Source: Petroclostridium xylanilyticum
GTDB lineage: Bacteria; Bacillota; Clostridia; SK-Y3
Length of the DNA: 64,000 nt
Assembly: GCF_002252565.1 (NCBI RefSeq)
Contig: NZ_NPML01000007.1
Location: 186,001-250,000, forward strand
Reading direction: 5' to 3'
The translations under genes and the position numbers were made by a program. Below are positions 27,214 through 36,477 of this stretch, one piece after another. Numbering within the stretch: the stretch's first letter is position 1; the number at the start of each line of letters is the position of its first letter. The notes under the pieces are model-generated. The model made no database searches. It was not told the DNA's origin and saw only the letters and a program-made list of their open reading frames with translations.

Positions 27214-28218
27214 TCATTCCTGATATTCAATTCCAAAATGCTCATACGCCAGCTTGGTTACTGTCCTTCCCCGGGGCGTTCGATTGATAAACCCTAACTG
27301 CAAAAGATAAGGCTCATATACATCTTCAATAGTAGTACTTTCTTCCCCGATGGAAGCAGCAAGAGTTTCCAGTCCCACAGGACCGCCGCCAAATTTTTTT
27401 ATAATTGCAAGTATCATTCTCCTATCTACCATATCCAGGCCAATATTATCTATCTCAAGTGCGTTCAAAGCAAAATCAGCTACTTCTTTTGTGATCCTGC
27501 CATTTGCCTTAACTTGAGCAAAGTCTCTTACCCGTTTTAGAAGACGGTTGGCTATTCTGGGAGTTCCCCGGGAGCGCTTTGCAATTTCTTCTGCTCCTGC
27601 AGCATCAATTTCTATTCCCAATATACTGGCTGAGCGCACGACAATATTCTTTAATTCTTGTGGACTGTATAACTCTAATCTGCTTATTACCCCAAACCTA
27701 TCCCTTAACGGCGAGGTTAACAAACCTGCCCTGGTAGTAGCACCTATCAAAGTAAACTTTGGCAAATCCAGCCGGATGGAGCGTGCACTAGGGCCTTTTC
27801 CAATGATAATATCCAAAGCATAGTCTTCCATTGCGGGATAAAGTATTTCTTCAACACTTCTATTTAACCGGTGAATCTCGTCAATAAATAAAATGTCATG
27901 GTGGCCCAAATTTGTAAGGATGGCAGCAAGGTCTCCAGCCTTTTCAATGGCAGGTCCGGACGTTATACGGATGCTTACCCCCATTTCATTTGCGATGATA
28001 TTTGCAAGAGTAGTTTTCCCTAATCCGGGCGGACCATACAGCAAAACGTGATCCAAAGCCTCTTTTCTTCGTTTTGCAGCTTCTATAAATACCATAAGGT
28101 TTTCTTTTACCTTGCCCTGTCCTATATATTCGTCCAGTGTCTTAGGTCTGAGACTGGTTTCAATATCAAAATCTTCTTCAACCAGCTGCGTAGTAATAAT
28201 ACGATTATCAATATCCAT
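27214..28218 (-). CDS. ruvB: Holliday junction branch-migration helicase RuvB
   Basis: A 334-residue AAA+ ATPase. It starts with [20 protein letters not shown] and has Walker [10 protein letters not shown] at about 62-70, Walker [11 protein letters not shown], sensor 1 [10 protein letters not shown] and the C-terminal winged-helix end ([19 protein letters not shown]). It drives branch migration with RuvA. It lies downstream of ruvC and ruvA in the same orientation. Confidence 0.99.
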   Translation of the reverse strand: MDIDNRIITTQLVEEDFDIETSLRPKTLDEYIGQGKVKENLMVFIEAAKRRKEALDHVLLYGPPGLGKTTLANIIANEMGVSIRITSGPAIEKAGDLAAILTNLGHHDILFIDEIHRLNRSVEEILYPAMEDYALDIIIGKGPSARSIRLDLPKFTLIGATTRAGLLTSPLRDRFGVISRLELYSPQELKNIVVRSASILGIEIDAAGAEEIAKRSRGTPRIANRLLKRVRDFAQVKANGRITKEVADFALNALEIDNIGLDMVDRRMILAIIKKFGGGPVGLETLAASIGEESTTIEDVYEPYLLQLGFINRTPRGRTVTKLAYEHFGIEYQE

Positions 28219-28281
28219 AATTACCCCCTGTTTTAATTAACATACTAGCCGTCACACACTCCCCACTATTTTCATATTATG

Positions 28282-28878
28282 TCACTTTAGTGAGTTTTTC
28301 AATGCTTGTTTAACAATCTCTTCCACTTCCAACCCTTCACCTTTCACCGATTGGACTGCCCGGGTAGCTTCTGCAAAGGAATATCCCAGGACAACCAGTG
28401 CATGGACCGCTTCAGATGAATAATTAGGCTGCCCTGTAAAGGTTTCTTCTTCTCCTTTTAAACTTATTAAGTCCTCTGACTTGATTTTATCCTTAAGTTC
28501 CAATATTATTCGCTGAGCAAGTTTATTTCCAATTCCGGGAGCCCTAGTAATGGTTTTAACATCTGAACCAACCACTGCTAAAGCAAATTTGGACGGGGAT
28601 GTAGTAGATAAAATTGCAAGGGCTGCTTTTGGACCAACACCAGAAACAGAGATCAACAGCTCAAACATAGATAATTCTTCTTCATCTACAAAGCCATACA
28701 GGTCCATTGCATCTTCTTTTATGTATAAATAAGTATACACCTTGACTTGCTGATGTAATGGAGGCAATCTTTCTATAGTAGAAGCTGAAGTATGAACCTT
28801 ATATCCTACCCCATTCACATCAACAATAATATGGTTATCTTTGACATACTCTATATTTCCTCTTAAGTATGCAAACAA
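28282..28878 (-). CDS. ruvA: Holliday junction DNA-binding protein RuvA
   Basis: A 198-residue protein with the OB fold at the N-terminus (FAYLRGNIEYVKDNHIIVDV), two helix-hairpin-helix motifs (LISVSGVGPKAALAIL, APGIGNKLAQRIILELK) and a small C-terminal domain that contacts RuvB. The likely start is TTG at 28878, giving the usual MFAYLRG opening, with AAAGG twelve bases upstream. A TTG four codons earlier touches the ribosome-binding site and is unlikely. Confidence 0.96.
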   Translation of the reverse strand: MFAYLRGNIEYVKDNHIIVDVNGVGYKVHTSASTIERLPPLHQQVKVYTYLYIKEDAMDLYGFVDEEELSMFELLISVSGVGPKAALAILSTTSPSKFALAVVGSDVKTITRAPGIGNKLAQRIILELKDKIKSEDLISLKGEEETFTGQPNYSSEAVHALVVLGYSFAEATRAVQSVKGEGLEVEEIVKQALKNSLK

Positions 28879-28959
28879 AATAATACACAACCTTTCAAAA
28901 ATAGTTGATGGTTTTTAGTTTCCAATCTTAAAATTCCTCAATGTGTGCATATTTTTTAG

Positions 28960-29023
28960 TTGATGAATATTATTTAACAGGCTCTAAGGCTTTTCACAAC
29001 GTCCTTTCCATAATATTCATCAA
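28960..29023. repeat. Palindromic repeat, family C, within the ruvCAB cluster
   Basis: A 64-base element has perfect 14-base inverted ends, TTGATGAATATTAT (28960-28973) and its complement (29010-29023). They surround the family C core GGAAAGGACGTTGTGAAAAG. It starts five bases after the ruvC stop and lies between ruvC and ruvA. Confidence 0.8.
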
Positions 29024-29028
29024 TTAAA

Positions 29029-29529
29029 TTAAATGTACCCATGCCTCAACCTGTTATTCATATTGGCCGAATGGGCGTGACAAACTGCTACAGCCAAGGC
29101 ATCGGCAACATCATCAGGCTTGGGAACTGCAGTTAGCGATAATATTACTTTCACCATCTGCTGTACCTGCGCCTTTTCTGCCCTCCCATAACCCACTACT
29201 GACTGCTTCACCTGCAGTGGAGTATATTCATAAATATTCAATCCTTTGTTGGCTGCTGCAAGAATTGCCACACCTCTGCCATGTCCAACAGTAAGAGCTG
29301 TTTTTACATTTTTATTAAAAAACAATTCCTCCACAGTAACCACATCAGGATGGTAAGTATCAATTAAACCTTCAGTCTCCCGGTATATCACTTTAAGTCT
29401 TTCGGGTAAGCTCATGGACGGAGCAGTAGTAACAGCTCCGTAATCTATGACAGTAAACTTGTTTCCTTCATATTTTATTATACCATAGCCGACAATTGCA
29501 ATACCCGGGTCAATTCCCAATATTACCAT
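29029..29529 (-). CDS. ruvC: Crossover junction endodeoxyribonuclease RuvC
   Basis: A 166-residue RNase H-fold resolvase. Acidic catalytic residues lie in [20 protein letters not shown] and the C-terminal [17 protein letters not shown]. Length and motifs are standard. It cuts Holliday junctions processed by RuvAB. It heads the ruvC-ruvA-ruvB series, with a 150-base gap before ruvA occupied by a repeat. Confidence 0.98.
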   Translation of the reverse strand: MVILGIDPGIAIVGYGIIKYEGNKFTVIDYGAVTTAPSMSLPERLKVIYRETEGLIDTYHPDVVTVEELFFNKNVKTALTVGHGRGVAILAAANKGLNIYEYTPLQVKQSVVGYGRAEKAQVQQMVKVILSLTAVPKPDDVADALAVAVCHAHSANMNNRLRHGYI

Positions 29530-29700
29530 GTTCCTTGCCTCTCATCTATAAGTAATTTTATTTATATTTATACTTTTTTATGCATAATATTTCATTCCGT
29601 ATTCATCGTTACAACCTTCCATTAATTGTAAATTCTTAATTCCAAACTCCCAACTGTCCTCTCTCCTTTATTTTTATATTAATATCTTTTCATTTTACTA

Positions 29701-29729
29701 TTGAATATTTATACATCATCATATATAAT
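29701..29729 (+). promoter_or_regulatory. Promoter of argG with overlapping ArgR-like operator
   Basis: TTGAAT (29701-29706) and perfect TATAAT (29724-29729) are spaced by 17 bases. The sequence TGAATATTTATACA (29702-29715) matches the palindromic arginine-box pattern TGAAT-N4-ATTCA with one mismatch and overlaps the -35 element. This suggests repression by an ArgR/AhrC regulator, which is not in the window. The promoter call is firmer than the operator. Confidence 0.65.
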
Positions 29730-29782
29730 ATACACAGAACTTTTCCAAAGCATATTTTATCATAACAAGGAGGATTTTGCAT

Positions 29783-30994
29783 ATGAGTAGTAAAGAAAAA
29801 GTAGTATTAGCCTATTCGGGCGGTTTAGATACTTCCATTATTATACCATGGTTGAAAGAAAATTACGACTATGAAGTAATTGCCATGGCTGCAGACGTAG
29901 GACAAGGAGAAGAACTGGCTCCTTTAAGGGAAAAAGCAATCAAGACCGGTGCAAGTAAAATTTATATAGAAGATCTTAAGGAAGAATTTGTTACCGACTT
30001 TATATTTCCTACACTAAAAGCCGGTGCCGTATATGAAGGCAAATATTTATTAGGTACCTCCTTTGCAAGGCCCTGTATTGCAAAAAGGCTTGTGGAAATA
30101 GCCAAAAAAGAAGGTGCTGTTGCCATATGCCATGGAGCAACCGGAAAAGGTAATGACCAGGTTAGGTTTGAGCTTACAGTGAAAGCATTGGCACCTCATC
30201 TGAAGATCATAGCTCCGTGGAGAATATGGGATATTAAGTCCAGGGAAGACGCCATTGACTACGCCCAGGCAAGAAATATACCCATTCCTGTTACCAAGAA
30301 AGACAATTACAGCATGGATAGGAATTTGTGGCATCTCAGCCATGAAGGTTCTGACCTTGAAGACCCGTGGAATGAACCACAGTACGATAAATTGCTTAAA
30401 TTGATGACAACCCCTGAAAAAGCTCCAGAACAACCAACTTATGTGGAAATTTATTTTGAACAGGGGATTCCTAAAAAAATTAACGGCAAAGAATATGGCC
30501 CCGTTGAGTTGATCCAGGAATTGAATAAAATAGGAGGAGAAAATGGCATAGGTATTGCGGATATTGTGGAAAACAGGCTTGTTGGAATGAAATCCCGCGG
30601 TGTATATGAAACACCGGGAGGAACAATCCTTTACACCGCACATAGGGAACTGGAATACCTGACATTAGACAGACAAACCCTTCATTACAAGGAAATGATT
30701 GCAATCAAATTTGCAGAGCTGGTTTATGATGGAAACTGGTATACGCCTTTGAGAGAAGCTTTATCAGCATTTGTGGACAGCACTCAAAGAACAGTGACAG
30801 GCACTGTAAGACTCAAACTTTATAAGGGTAACTGTATGCCTGCAGGAGCAAAGTCTGAATTCTCTCTGTATAATGAAGCAATTGCAACTTTCGGCAGAGA
30901 TGAAGTTTATAACCAAAAGGATGCTGAAGGCTTTATTAACTTGTTCGGTTTACCGTTAAAAGTTAGAGCTATGATGATGGAAAAAAATAAATAA
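29783..30994 (+). CDS. argG: Argininosuccinate synthase
   Basis: A 403-residue cytoplasmic enzyme joining citrulline and aspartate with ATP. The N-terminal PP-loop is [18 protein letters not shown] at about 8-25, followed by [14 protein letters not shown] and [20 protein letters not shown]. All are diagnostic. The ATG at 29783 is nine bases behind AAGGAGG. It is first in an argG-argH operon. Confidence 0.99.
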   Translation: MSSKEKVVLAYSGGLDTSIIIPWLKENYDYEVIAMAADVGQGEELAPLREKAIKTGASKIYIEDLKEEFVTDFIFPTLKAGAVYEGKYLLGTSFARPCIAKRLVEIAKKEGAVAICHGATGKGNDQVRFELTVKALAPHLKIIAPWRIWDIKSREDAIDYAQARNIPIPVTKKDNYSMDRNLWHLSHEGSDLEDPWNEPQYDKLLKLMTTPEKAPEQPTYVEIYFEQGIPKKINGKEYGPVELIQELNKIGGENGIGIADIVENRLVGMKSRGVYETPGGTILYTAHRELEYLTLDRQTLHYKEMIAIKFAELVYDGNWYTPLREALSAFVDSTQRTVTGTVRLKLYKGNCMPAGAKSEFSLYNEAIATFGRDEVYNQKDAEGFINLFGLPLKVRAMMMEKNK

Positions 30995-30997
30995 TTC

Positions 30998-31058
30998 GCA
31001 GTTAGAGGTTCGTGGCTGGTAGAAATATTTTGTTATAACTACAGGCCACGAACTATTA
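30998..31058. repeat. Hairpin-forming short-word repeat between argG and argH
   Basis: AGTTAGAGGTTCGTGGCTGG on the left and CAGGCCACGAACT on the right form an imperfect hairpin around an AT-rich loop. It has the GTTCGTGG words of the tract at 5638. It could act as an intercistronic hairpin; it lacks a T run. Confidence 0.6.
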
Positions 31059-31080
31059 TTGATAAAGGATGTGATAATGT

Positions 31081-32469
31081 ATGAAGCTGTGGGGTGGCAG
31101 ATTTCAAAAAGCCACAGATCATATGGTGGATGATTTCAACTCATCTATAAGGTTTGACCAACGGATGTACCGCCAGGACATTTTGGGCAGCATTGCCCAT
31201 GCAAATATGCTTGGAGAATGTGGAATCATCTCTAAAGAAGATTCCCAACTTATCCAGAAAACTCTCCATGAAATATTGGCAGATATTGAAGCAGGCAAAA
31301 TTGAATTTGAAATTGATGCAGAAGATATTCATATGAATATAGAAAAAATTCTTATTTCGAGAATTGGCGATGTAGGAAAAAAACTACACACAGGCAGAAG
31401 CCGCAATGACCAAGTAGCGCTTGATATACGGATGTATCTGAAGGATGAAGTTGTCCAATTGTGTTCAATACTTATTGAATTGGAACAGGTACTTATATCA
31501 TTAAGTCAAAACCATCTGGAAACCATTATGCCCGGCTATACACATCTGCAAAAAGCTCAACCCATAACCTTTGCCCATCATTTAATGGCTTATTTCCAGA
31601 TGTTTAAACGGGATATTGAGAGGTTAATGGATTGTTATAAAAGAATAAATGTAATGCCCTTGGGCTCGGGTGCTTTAGCAGGCACAACCTATAACCTCAA
31701 CCGCCACCTGGTTGCCAGGCAGCTGGGCTTTGATGAAATTACCCAAAATAGCCTTGACGGGGTAAGCGATAGAGACTTTGCCATAGAATTGGCCTCCTGC
31801 CTCTCTATTGTTATGATGCATTTGAGCCGTTTCTGTGAAGAGTTGATTTTATGGTCTACCCATGAGTTTTCTTTTATTGAAATGGATGATGCCTATAGTA
31901 CCGGAAGCAGCATCATGCCGCAGAAAAAAAATCCGGACGTTGCAGAACTAATCAGAGGAAAGACAGGAAGGGTTTATGGAGACCTCATGGCGCTATTAAC
32001 AGTCATGAAATCTTTGCCTCTTGCTTATAATAAGGACATGCAGGAAGATAAAGAAGCAATTTTTGACGCCATTGATACCGTAAAGCTTTGTCTGCCTGTA
32101 TTTATTAAAATGATTGAGACAATGAAACCCAATAAGGCCAACATGTATAAAGGCGCACAGGGTGGTTTTACCAATGCCACTGATGTAGCCGATTACCTGG
32201 TCAAAAAAGGACTGCCTTTCAGGGAAGCTCATGAAGTAGTTGGAAAAATGGTATTGTACTGCATTCGTAATAATAAAAATCTGGATGATTTATCATTAGA
32301 TGAATACAAAAACTGCTCCCCGCTCTTCGAGGAAGACATATACCAGGCTATTAGTCTTAAACATTGCGTTGAAGATAGATCTCTGCCCGGCGGCCCGGCC
32401 AAAAAAGCCGTTTTGGATTCTATCGAACATGGAAAGCAATTTATTTCGAAAATGAAAGAAATATTCTAA
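31081..32469 (+). CDS. argH: Argininosuccinate lyase
   Basis: A 462-residue member of the fumarase/aspartase superfamily, releasing arginine and fumarate. It starts [20 protein letters not shown]. The superfamily signature [19 protein letters not shown] is at about residues 280-298, with [17 protein letters not shown] earlier. It is 86 bases downstream of argG and completes the last two steps of arginine synthesis. Confidence 0.99.
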   Translation: MKLWGGRFQKATDHMVDDFNSSIRFDQRMYRQDILGSIAHANMLGECGIISKEDSQLIQKTLHEILADIEAGKIEFEIDAEDIHMNIEKILISRIGDVGKKLHTGRSRNDQVALDIRMYLKDEVVQLCSILIELEQVLISLSQNHLETIMPGYTHLQKAQPITFAHHLMAYFQMFKRDIERLMDCYKRINVMPLGSGALAGTTYNLNRHLVARQLGFDEITQNSLDGVSDRDFAIELASCLSIVMMHLSRFCEELILWSTHEFSFIEMDDAYSTGSSIMPQKKNPDVAELIRGKTGRVYGDLMALLTVMKSLPLAYNKDMQEDKEAIFDAIDTVKLCLPVFIKMIETMKPNKANMYKGAQGGFTNATDVADYLVKKGLPFREAHEVVGKMVLYCIRNNKNLDDLSLDEYKNCSPLFEEDIYQAISLKHCVEDRSLPGGPAKKAVLDSIEHGKQFISKMKEIF

Positions 32470-32518
32470 TACTTTTATTTACTTTTATTCTATTGCAAAT
32501 AGTTGCTAACTGCATTTG

Positions 32519-32547
32519 TTTACTGGGTGACCAAACAGTGGTATAAT
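32519..32547 (+). promoter_or_regulatory. Candidate promoter of the Usp-like gene
   Basis: TTTACT (32519-32524) and perfect TATAAT (32542-32547) lie 17 bases apart, about 75 bases before the gene. This implies that the gene can be transcribed separately from argGH. Confidence 0.65.
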
Positions 32548-32619
32548 ATACTCGTTAAAGCTGTTAAGCTTATTATAAAAAAATAGATAAAATTATATAT
32601 GTGTAAAGGCGGTTTAAAT

Positions 32620-33003
32620 GTGAAAAAGGTTCCCAGAATTATGGTGTGCGTAACACGACAAAAAACTTGTGAACGATTGATAAAAATTGGGAAAAAAACT
32701 GCTCTTGAGGTTGGTGCAGACGTTTTTGTCGTCCATGTAGCCAAAGAAGGTTCAAACTTTTTAGATAACCCTCATGAGGGTGAAGCCTTGGAATATTTGT
32801 TTCAGATTTCCAAGAATGCAGGTGCAGATATGACTGTTCTGCGTTCCAATAATGTAGTAAATACCCTGGCAGAGTTTGCAAATAAGAATATGATTTCTAC
32901 AATTATTTTAGGAGAATCACCCTATTCCCACAACAATACTAATATTATACGACAGTTGGAACATCTTTTACCCACCGTTGAAATCAGAATAGTCTCTGCA
33001 TAA
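32620..33003 (+). CDS. Universal stress protein-like (UspA fold) protein
   Basis: A 127-residue protein with the UspA-like alternating beta/alpha pattern: VPRIMVCVTRQKTCERLIKI, then GADVFVVHVAKEG, ADMTVLRSNN and MISTIILGES. It resembles the Usp domain of KdpD more than ATP-binding UspA, since the G-x2-G-x9-G-S/T loop is not evident. The start is GTG at 32620 behind AAAGGCGG. It is followed by a strong terminator. Role unknown beyond family membership. Confidence 0.75.
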   Translation: MKKVPRIMVCVTRQKTCERLIKIGKKTALEVGADVFVVHVAKEGSNFLDNPHEGEALEYLFQISKNAGADMTVLRSNNVVNTLAEFANKNMISTIILGESPYSHNNTNIIRQLEHLLPTVEIRIVSA

Positions 33004-33025
33004 AGTAATTTGGTTTAATACATTA

Positions 33026-33057
33026 AAAAGCCTTCATGAGAATGAAGGTTTTTTTGT
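33026..33057 (+). terminator. Terminator of the Usp-like gene
   Basis: CCTTCAT and ATGAAGG pair around GAGA, extended by A-T pairs, and are followed by a seven-T run on the plus strand. Confidence 0.9.
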
Positions 33058-33165
33058 CTTTTTACAAACTTTTTACATAAAATATAAAATTCTATAACAT
33101 AGAAATTTTATTATAATTTATAAATAAAGGTAATGATTATTTATGCTCAGGGAGGTATAGAAGTT

Positions 33166-33348
33166 ATGAGTCTATTTTATGATAATTTTTTTACAAACTA
33201 TCCGATACATATAAAAAATTTTAGCAGTAATAACGATTTACTAAACATTGATTTGGACAAATTAAAAATTTTAATCTATGAAAATTCAAAAAAGATTGAT
33301 GAAGAGCTGAAAAAATTAAATGAACTCTCCAAACAAATAAGACTATAA
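33166..33348 (+). CDS. Hypothetical small protein, 60 residues
   Basis: It begins MSLFYDNFFTNYPIHIKNFS and ends with a charged coiled-coil-like helix (NSKKIDEELKKLNELSKQIR). The ATG is ten bases behind GGGAGG, and a terminator hairpin overlaps its stop, so it is a credible small gene with its own boundaries. I do not recognise a family. The helix is reminiscent of Spo0E-type phosphatases, but the SQELD-like signature is absent. Function unknown. Confidence 0.7.
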   Translation: MSLFYDNFFTNYPIHIKNFSSNNDLLNIDLDKLKILIYENSKKIDEELKKLNELSKQIRL

Positions 33349-33380
33349 AAAGTTTTACTACTTACAAACTTTTTATAGTC
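33341..33380. terminator. Hairpin terminator overlapping the 60-residue gene stop
   Basis: The stem GACTATAAAAAGTTT (33341-33355) pairs perfectly with 33366-33380 around a ten-base loop. It includes the stop codon and is followed by TTATTATA. The T run is interrupted, so efficiency is uncertain. It may also serve the convergent Uma2-like gene. Confidence 0.7.
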
Positions 33381-33416
33381 TTATTATAAAACTGCCACAT
33401 GCAGCTTCGTATTCAG

Positions 33417-33992
33417 TCAAATCGAACCAAATACAGGAGCTAAATCAATGATAAGGTCAGGAAAAATAGATACCTTGACTTTATTTTCTTCGGTATAAGC
33501 CTCCGGCCTGCCATACCTTTTATTGTCCTGAAGAATAAAGACATTTACAAAATTGCCTTCAGGTTCAACTATCCAATATTCCTTTACTCCTGCATTTTCA
33601 TATCTATTAAATTTCAATACCCGGTCTCTCCGTGCAGTTGACGGTGAAGATATTTCGATAATGAGAGATGGTACACCATAATATCCGGTACCTTTTAATC
33701 CTTTTTTATCACAAACAACAAGAATATCAGGCTGAAAGACATTGGTGGTATGTTCATCTTTCTCGTTTCCACAAGGGATTCTCAAATCGAAAGGTGCAGC
33801 AAATACTTGACAGGGTTTATCTTTGAGATAGTTGCTAAACTGTGTCAACAACTCTCTTGATAACGCCTGATGCTGCCAGGTCGGGGAAGCTTGCATATAG
33901 GGCACCCCGTCAATAATCTCCCATCTTTCTTCTTCCGGCCAGGTTAAATAATCAGCATAAGTGTATTTTTTGTTTTCTTGAGGCAATGGCAC
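33417..33992 (-). CDS. Uma2 family (DUF820) PD-(D/E)XK nuclease-like protein
   Basis: A 191-residue protein starting MPLPQENKKYTYADYLTWPE. It has RWEIIDGVPYMQASPTWQHQ and the core FQPDILVVCDKKG then SLIIEISSPSTARRDRVLKF and EYWIVEPEGNFVNVF. These are conserved in Uma2/DUF820 proteins, with PD and E-I-S as the predicted nuclease residues. The start is GTG at 33992, with AGGAG seven bases upstream. Such genes are abundant in cyanobacteria and some Clostridia, often mobile. Biological role unknown. Confidence 0.88.
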   Translation of the reverse strand: MPLPQENKKYTYADYLTWPEEERWEIIDGVPYMQASPTWQHQALSRELLTQFSNYLKDKPCQVFAAPFDLRIPCGNEKDEHTTNVFQPDILVVCDKKGLKGTGYYGVPSLIIEISSPSTARRDRVLKFNRYENAGVKEYWIVEPEGNFVNVFILQDNKRYGRPEAYTEENKVKVSIFPDLIIDLAPVFGSI

Positions 33993-34091
33993 AAAACCAC
34001 TCCTTTCATTTAACAATAAAATTGTATTTATTTGTGCTGGTTTTATGTCTGCTTTCAAACTATATTTTTCATTTGGGTAAAAATGATACTT

Positions 34092-35336
34092 TCACCGAAC
34101 CTGCCCGCTTCCAAATATAATATATTTAATTGTGGTCAATTCCTTTAATCCCATTGGTCCCCGGGCGTGCAGCTTCTGGGTACTGATTCCTATTTCTGAG
34201 CCAAAACCGAATTCAAAACCGTCGGTGAACCGGGTAGATGCATTTACATATACCGCTGCAGCATCAACTTCCTGCAGGAATTGCTGTGATTTATTATAGT
34301 TAGTAGTAACAATAGCCTCGGAATGCCTGGTCCCATATTTATTGATATGTTCAATAGCGTGGTCAATATCATCCACTACCTTTACTGCAATGATGTAGTC
34401 AAGATATTCTTTATACCAATCTTCTTCAGTAGCCGGAACAACATCCGGAAATATTTTTTGGACCTCTTCACATCCTCTGATTTCTACATTCAATTTCCTC
34501 AGGCTGCTTAAAACTTTTGGCAGGAATTCCTGTGCTATTTTTCTGCTGACAAGAAGAGTTTCTGCGGCATTGCACACTCCCGGGCGGCTGGTCTTTGCAT
34601 TGATGACGATCTTTTCAGCCATTTCCTGGTCACATTCGTCATCCACATACACATGGCAGTTGCCGACACCGGTCTCAATAACGGGAACGGTAGAATTATT
34701 TACCACTGTCTGAATAAGCCCTGCCCCTCCGCGCGGAATAAGTACATCGATGTATTTATTCAGCTTCATCATTTCTACAGCAGTTTCCCTGCGGGTATCT
34801 TCAATAAGCTGTATGCTTCCTTCCGGTAAACCTGCTTTTATTATAGCTTCATTCATGATTTCAACGATTGTCCTATTGGAGTGGATTGCTTCACTGCCGC
34901 CACGCAGTATAACTGCATTTCCTGCCTTTAAGCACAGGGCTGCGGCATCAACTGTTACATTGGGCCGGGCTTCATATATGATTCCTATAACCCCAAGGGG
35001 GACTCTCTTCTGTCCGATAGTAAGATTGTTTGGACGTTTCCACATGGAGATTACTTCACCTATGGGGTCCGGCAGGCTCTTAATCTGCAAAACACCTTCT
35101 GCCATTGATAAAATCCTTTTATTATTTAAAGTTAATCTATCCAGCAGGGCTCCTGAAATCCCTTTTTCTTTTGCATTTGTTAAATCCTTGTTGTTGGCTT
35201 CAAGGATTTTATCTTCATTTTTTATTAACTCATCAGCAATTGCCTGTAATGCATTGTCTTTAATGATGGTTGAAATGTTTGATAATTGATAAGATGCTTT
35301 TTTAGCTTTTTCACCTTTTAAAATCAATTCGCTCAT
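34092..35336 (-). CDS. proA: Gamma-glutamyl phosphate reductase
   Basis: A 414-residue aldehyde-dehydrogenase-fold enzyme reducing gamma-glutamyl phosphate in proline synthesis. The catalytic cysteine lies in SRPGVCNAAETLL near residue 254, with VPLGVIGIIYEARPNVTVDA and the end LHARGPMGLKELTTIKYII. It is 14 bases downstream of proB on the same strand. Confidence 0.98.
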   Translation of the reverse strand: MSELILKGEKAKKASYQLSNISTIIKDNALQAIADELIKNEDKILEANNKDLTNAKEKGISGALLDRLTLNNKRILSMAEGVLQIKSLPDPIGEVISMWKRPNNLTIGQKRVPLGVIGIIYEARPNVTVDAAALCLKAGNAVILRGGSEAIHSNRTIVEIMNEAIIKAGLPEGSIQLIEDTRRETAVEMMKLNKYIDVLIPRGGAGLIQTVVNNSTVPVIETGVGNCHVYVDDECDQEMAEKIVINAKTSRPGVCNAAETLLVSRKIAQEFLPKVLSSLRKLNVEIRGCEEVQKIFPDVVPATEEDWYKEYLDYIIAVKVVDDIDHAIEHINKYGTRHSEAIVTTNYNKSQQFLQEVDAAAVYVNASTRFTDGFEFGFGSEIGISTQKLHARGPMGLKELTTIKYIIFGSGQVR

Positions 35337-35350
35337 TTTGTGAAACCCCC

Positions 35351-36184
35351 TTATACAATCTCTTTTAACTGCCGCACAATATGCTGGCCTTCTTTCAAAA
35401 ATAAAGTACCTACCTGTTTACCTTCAAAAATCTCATATAATATTCTAGGATCTTCTCCGTTGGCAATAATCATATTAACTCCGGCTTTGCATGCAATTTC
35501 AGCTGCAGAAATTTTGGTAGCCATGCCTCCGGTCCCTCTGTTACTTCCGGCACCACCCGCCAATTTCTTAATTTCCTCGGTAATTTCTTCTACAACAGGA
35601 ATAATTTTTGCACTTGAATCAATTCTGGGGTCTGCATTGTATAAGCCGTCTATATCAGAAAGAATCACTAAAAGGTCAGCATTTACCAGCGCACCCACCA
35701 CTGCCGATAAAGTATCATTATCCCCAAATTCAATTTCTTCAACTGCAACCGTATCATTTTCATTCACTATAGGAATAATTCCTAATTCCAACAAAGTGTT
35801 AAAAGTGTTTATGGCATTTCTTTTACGGTGTGCTTCTTCTACAACATCTTTTGTTAACAGAACTTGTGCTACAATATGACCATATTCAGAAAACAGTTTA
35901 TCATAAAGATGCATAAGCTCACATTGTCCTACAGCGGCAACAGCTTGCTTTTCCTGGGTTGTTTTTGGCCTTTGCCGGAGTCCAAGCTTTCCAACACCCA
36001 CACCAATTGCACCGGAGGTGACAAGTATGATCTGCCTGCCCTCATTTTTCAAGTCTGACAATACCCTTACAAGGCATTCAATTCTTTTTAAATTTAATTT
36101 TCCTGTATCATACGTTAAAGTGGATGTACCCACTTTTACAATTATTCGTTGAGAAGTCTGAATTTCTTTTAATATCTGGTCCAT
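35351..36184 (-). CDS. proB: Glutamate 5-kinase (short form without PUA domain)
   Basis: A 277-residue amino-acid-kinase-fold enzyme with RIIVKVGTSTLTYDTGKLNL, ILVTSGAIGVGVGKLGL, PIVNENDTVAVEEIEFGDND and GGAGSNRGTGGMATKISAAE. It ends after the kinase domain (HIVRQLKEIV) and lacks the roughly 100-residue C-terminal PUA domain of many ProB proteins; this short form is known. First gene of proBA. Confidence 0.97.
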   Translation of the reverse strand: MDQILKEIQTSQRIIVKVGTSTLTYDTGKLNLKRIECLVRVLSDLKNEGRQIILVTSGAIGVGVGKLGLRQRPKTTQEKQAVAAVGQCELMHLYDKLFSEYGHIVAQVLLTKDVVEEAHRKRNAINTFNTLLELGIIPIVNENDTVAVEEIEFGDNDTLSAVVGALVNADLLVILSDIDGLYNADPRIDSSAKIIPVVEEITEEIKKLAGGAGSNRGTGGMATKISAAEIACKAGVNMIIANGEDPRILYEIFEGKQVGTLFLKEGQHIVRQLKEIV

Positions 36185-36318
36185 TTTTATCCTTCTTTCA
36201 TGTTATTAATAATTATATTTTACCAACAATATTATTTATTTCAAGTAAAAATTTCTATAAGGGATATATTTTTTAGTTAATGAATATTATTGTAATCACT
36301 AATCTACAAGGCTAACTC

Positions 36319-36477
36319 ATTATCCCTTAAAATGCAAAATGCGACAAGCGAGAACCGTCCCCTGTCGCACTATTATCCCTTAAAATGCAAAATGCGACAA
36401 GCGAGAACCGTCCCCTGTCGCACTATTATCCCTTAAAATGCAAAATGCGACAAGCGAGAACCGTCCCCTGTCGCACT
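36319..36477. repeat. Three perfect tandem copies of a 53-base hairpin repeat
   Basis: Each unit contains TGCGACA and its complement TGTCGCA as arms, around AGCGAGAACCGTCCCC, plus a CCCTTAAAATGCAAAA spacer. The three units are identical. The ACCGTCCCC word links it to family A. The last unit overlaps the TAG stop codon of the penicillin-binding protein gene by two bases. Identical units imply recent expansion. Confidence 0.92.

Noticed and set aside
30050-30643. A 197-codon minus-strand frame
   Set aside because: It is antisense to argG; the argG product is full length with all motifs.
33166-33348. Spo0E-like phosphatase
   Set aside because: Size and helical end fit loosely, but the SQELD-type signature is absent.
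36319-36477. Possible CRISPR array
   Set aside because: The three 53-base units are directly contiguous and identical, with no unique spacers and no cas genes.
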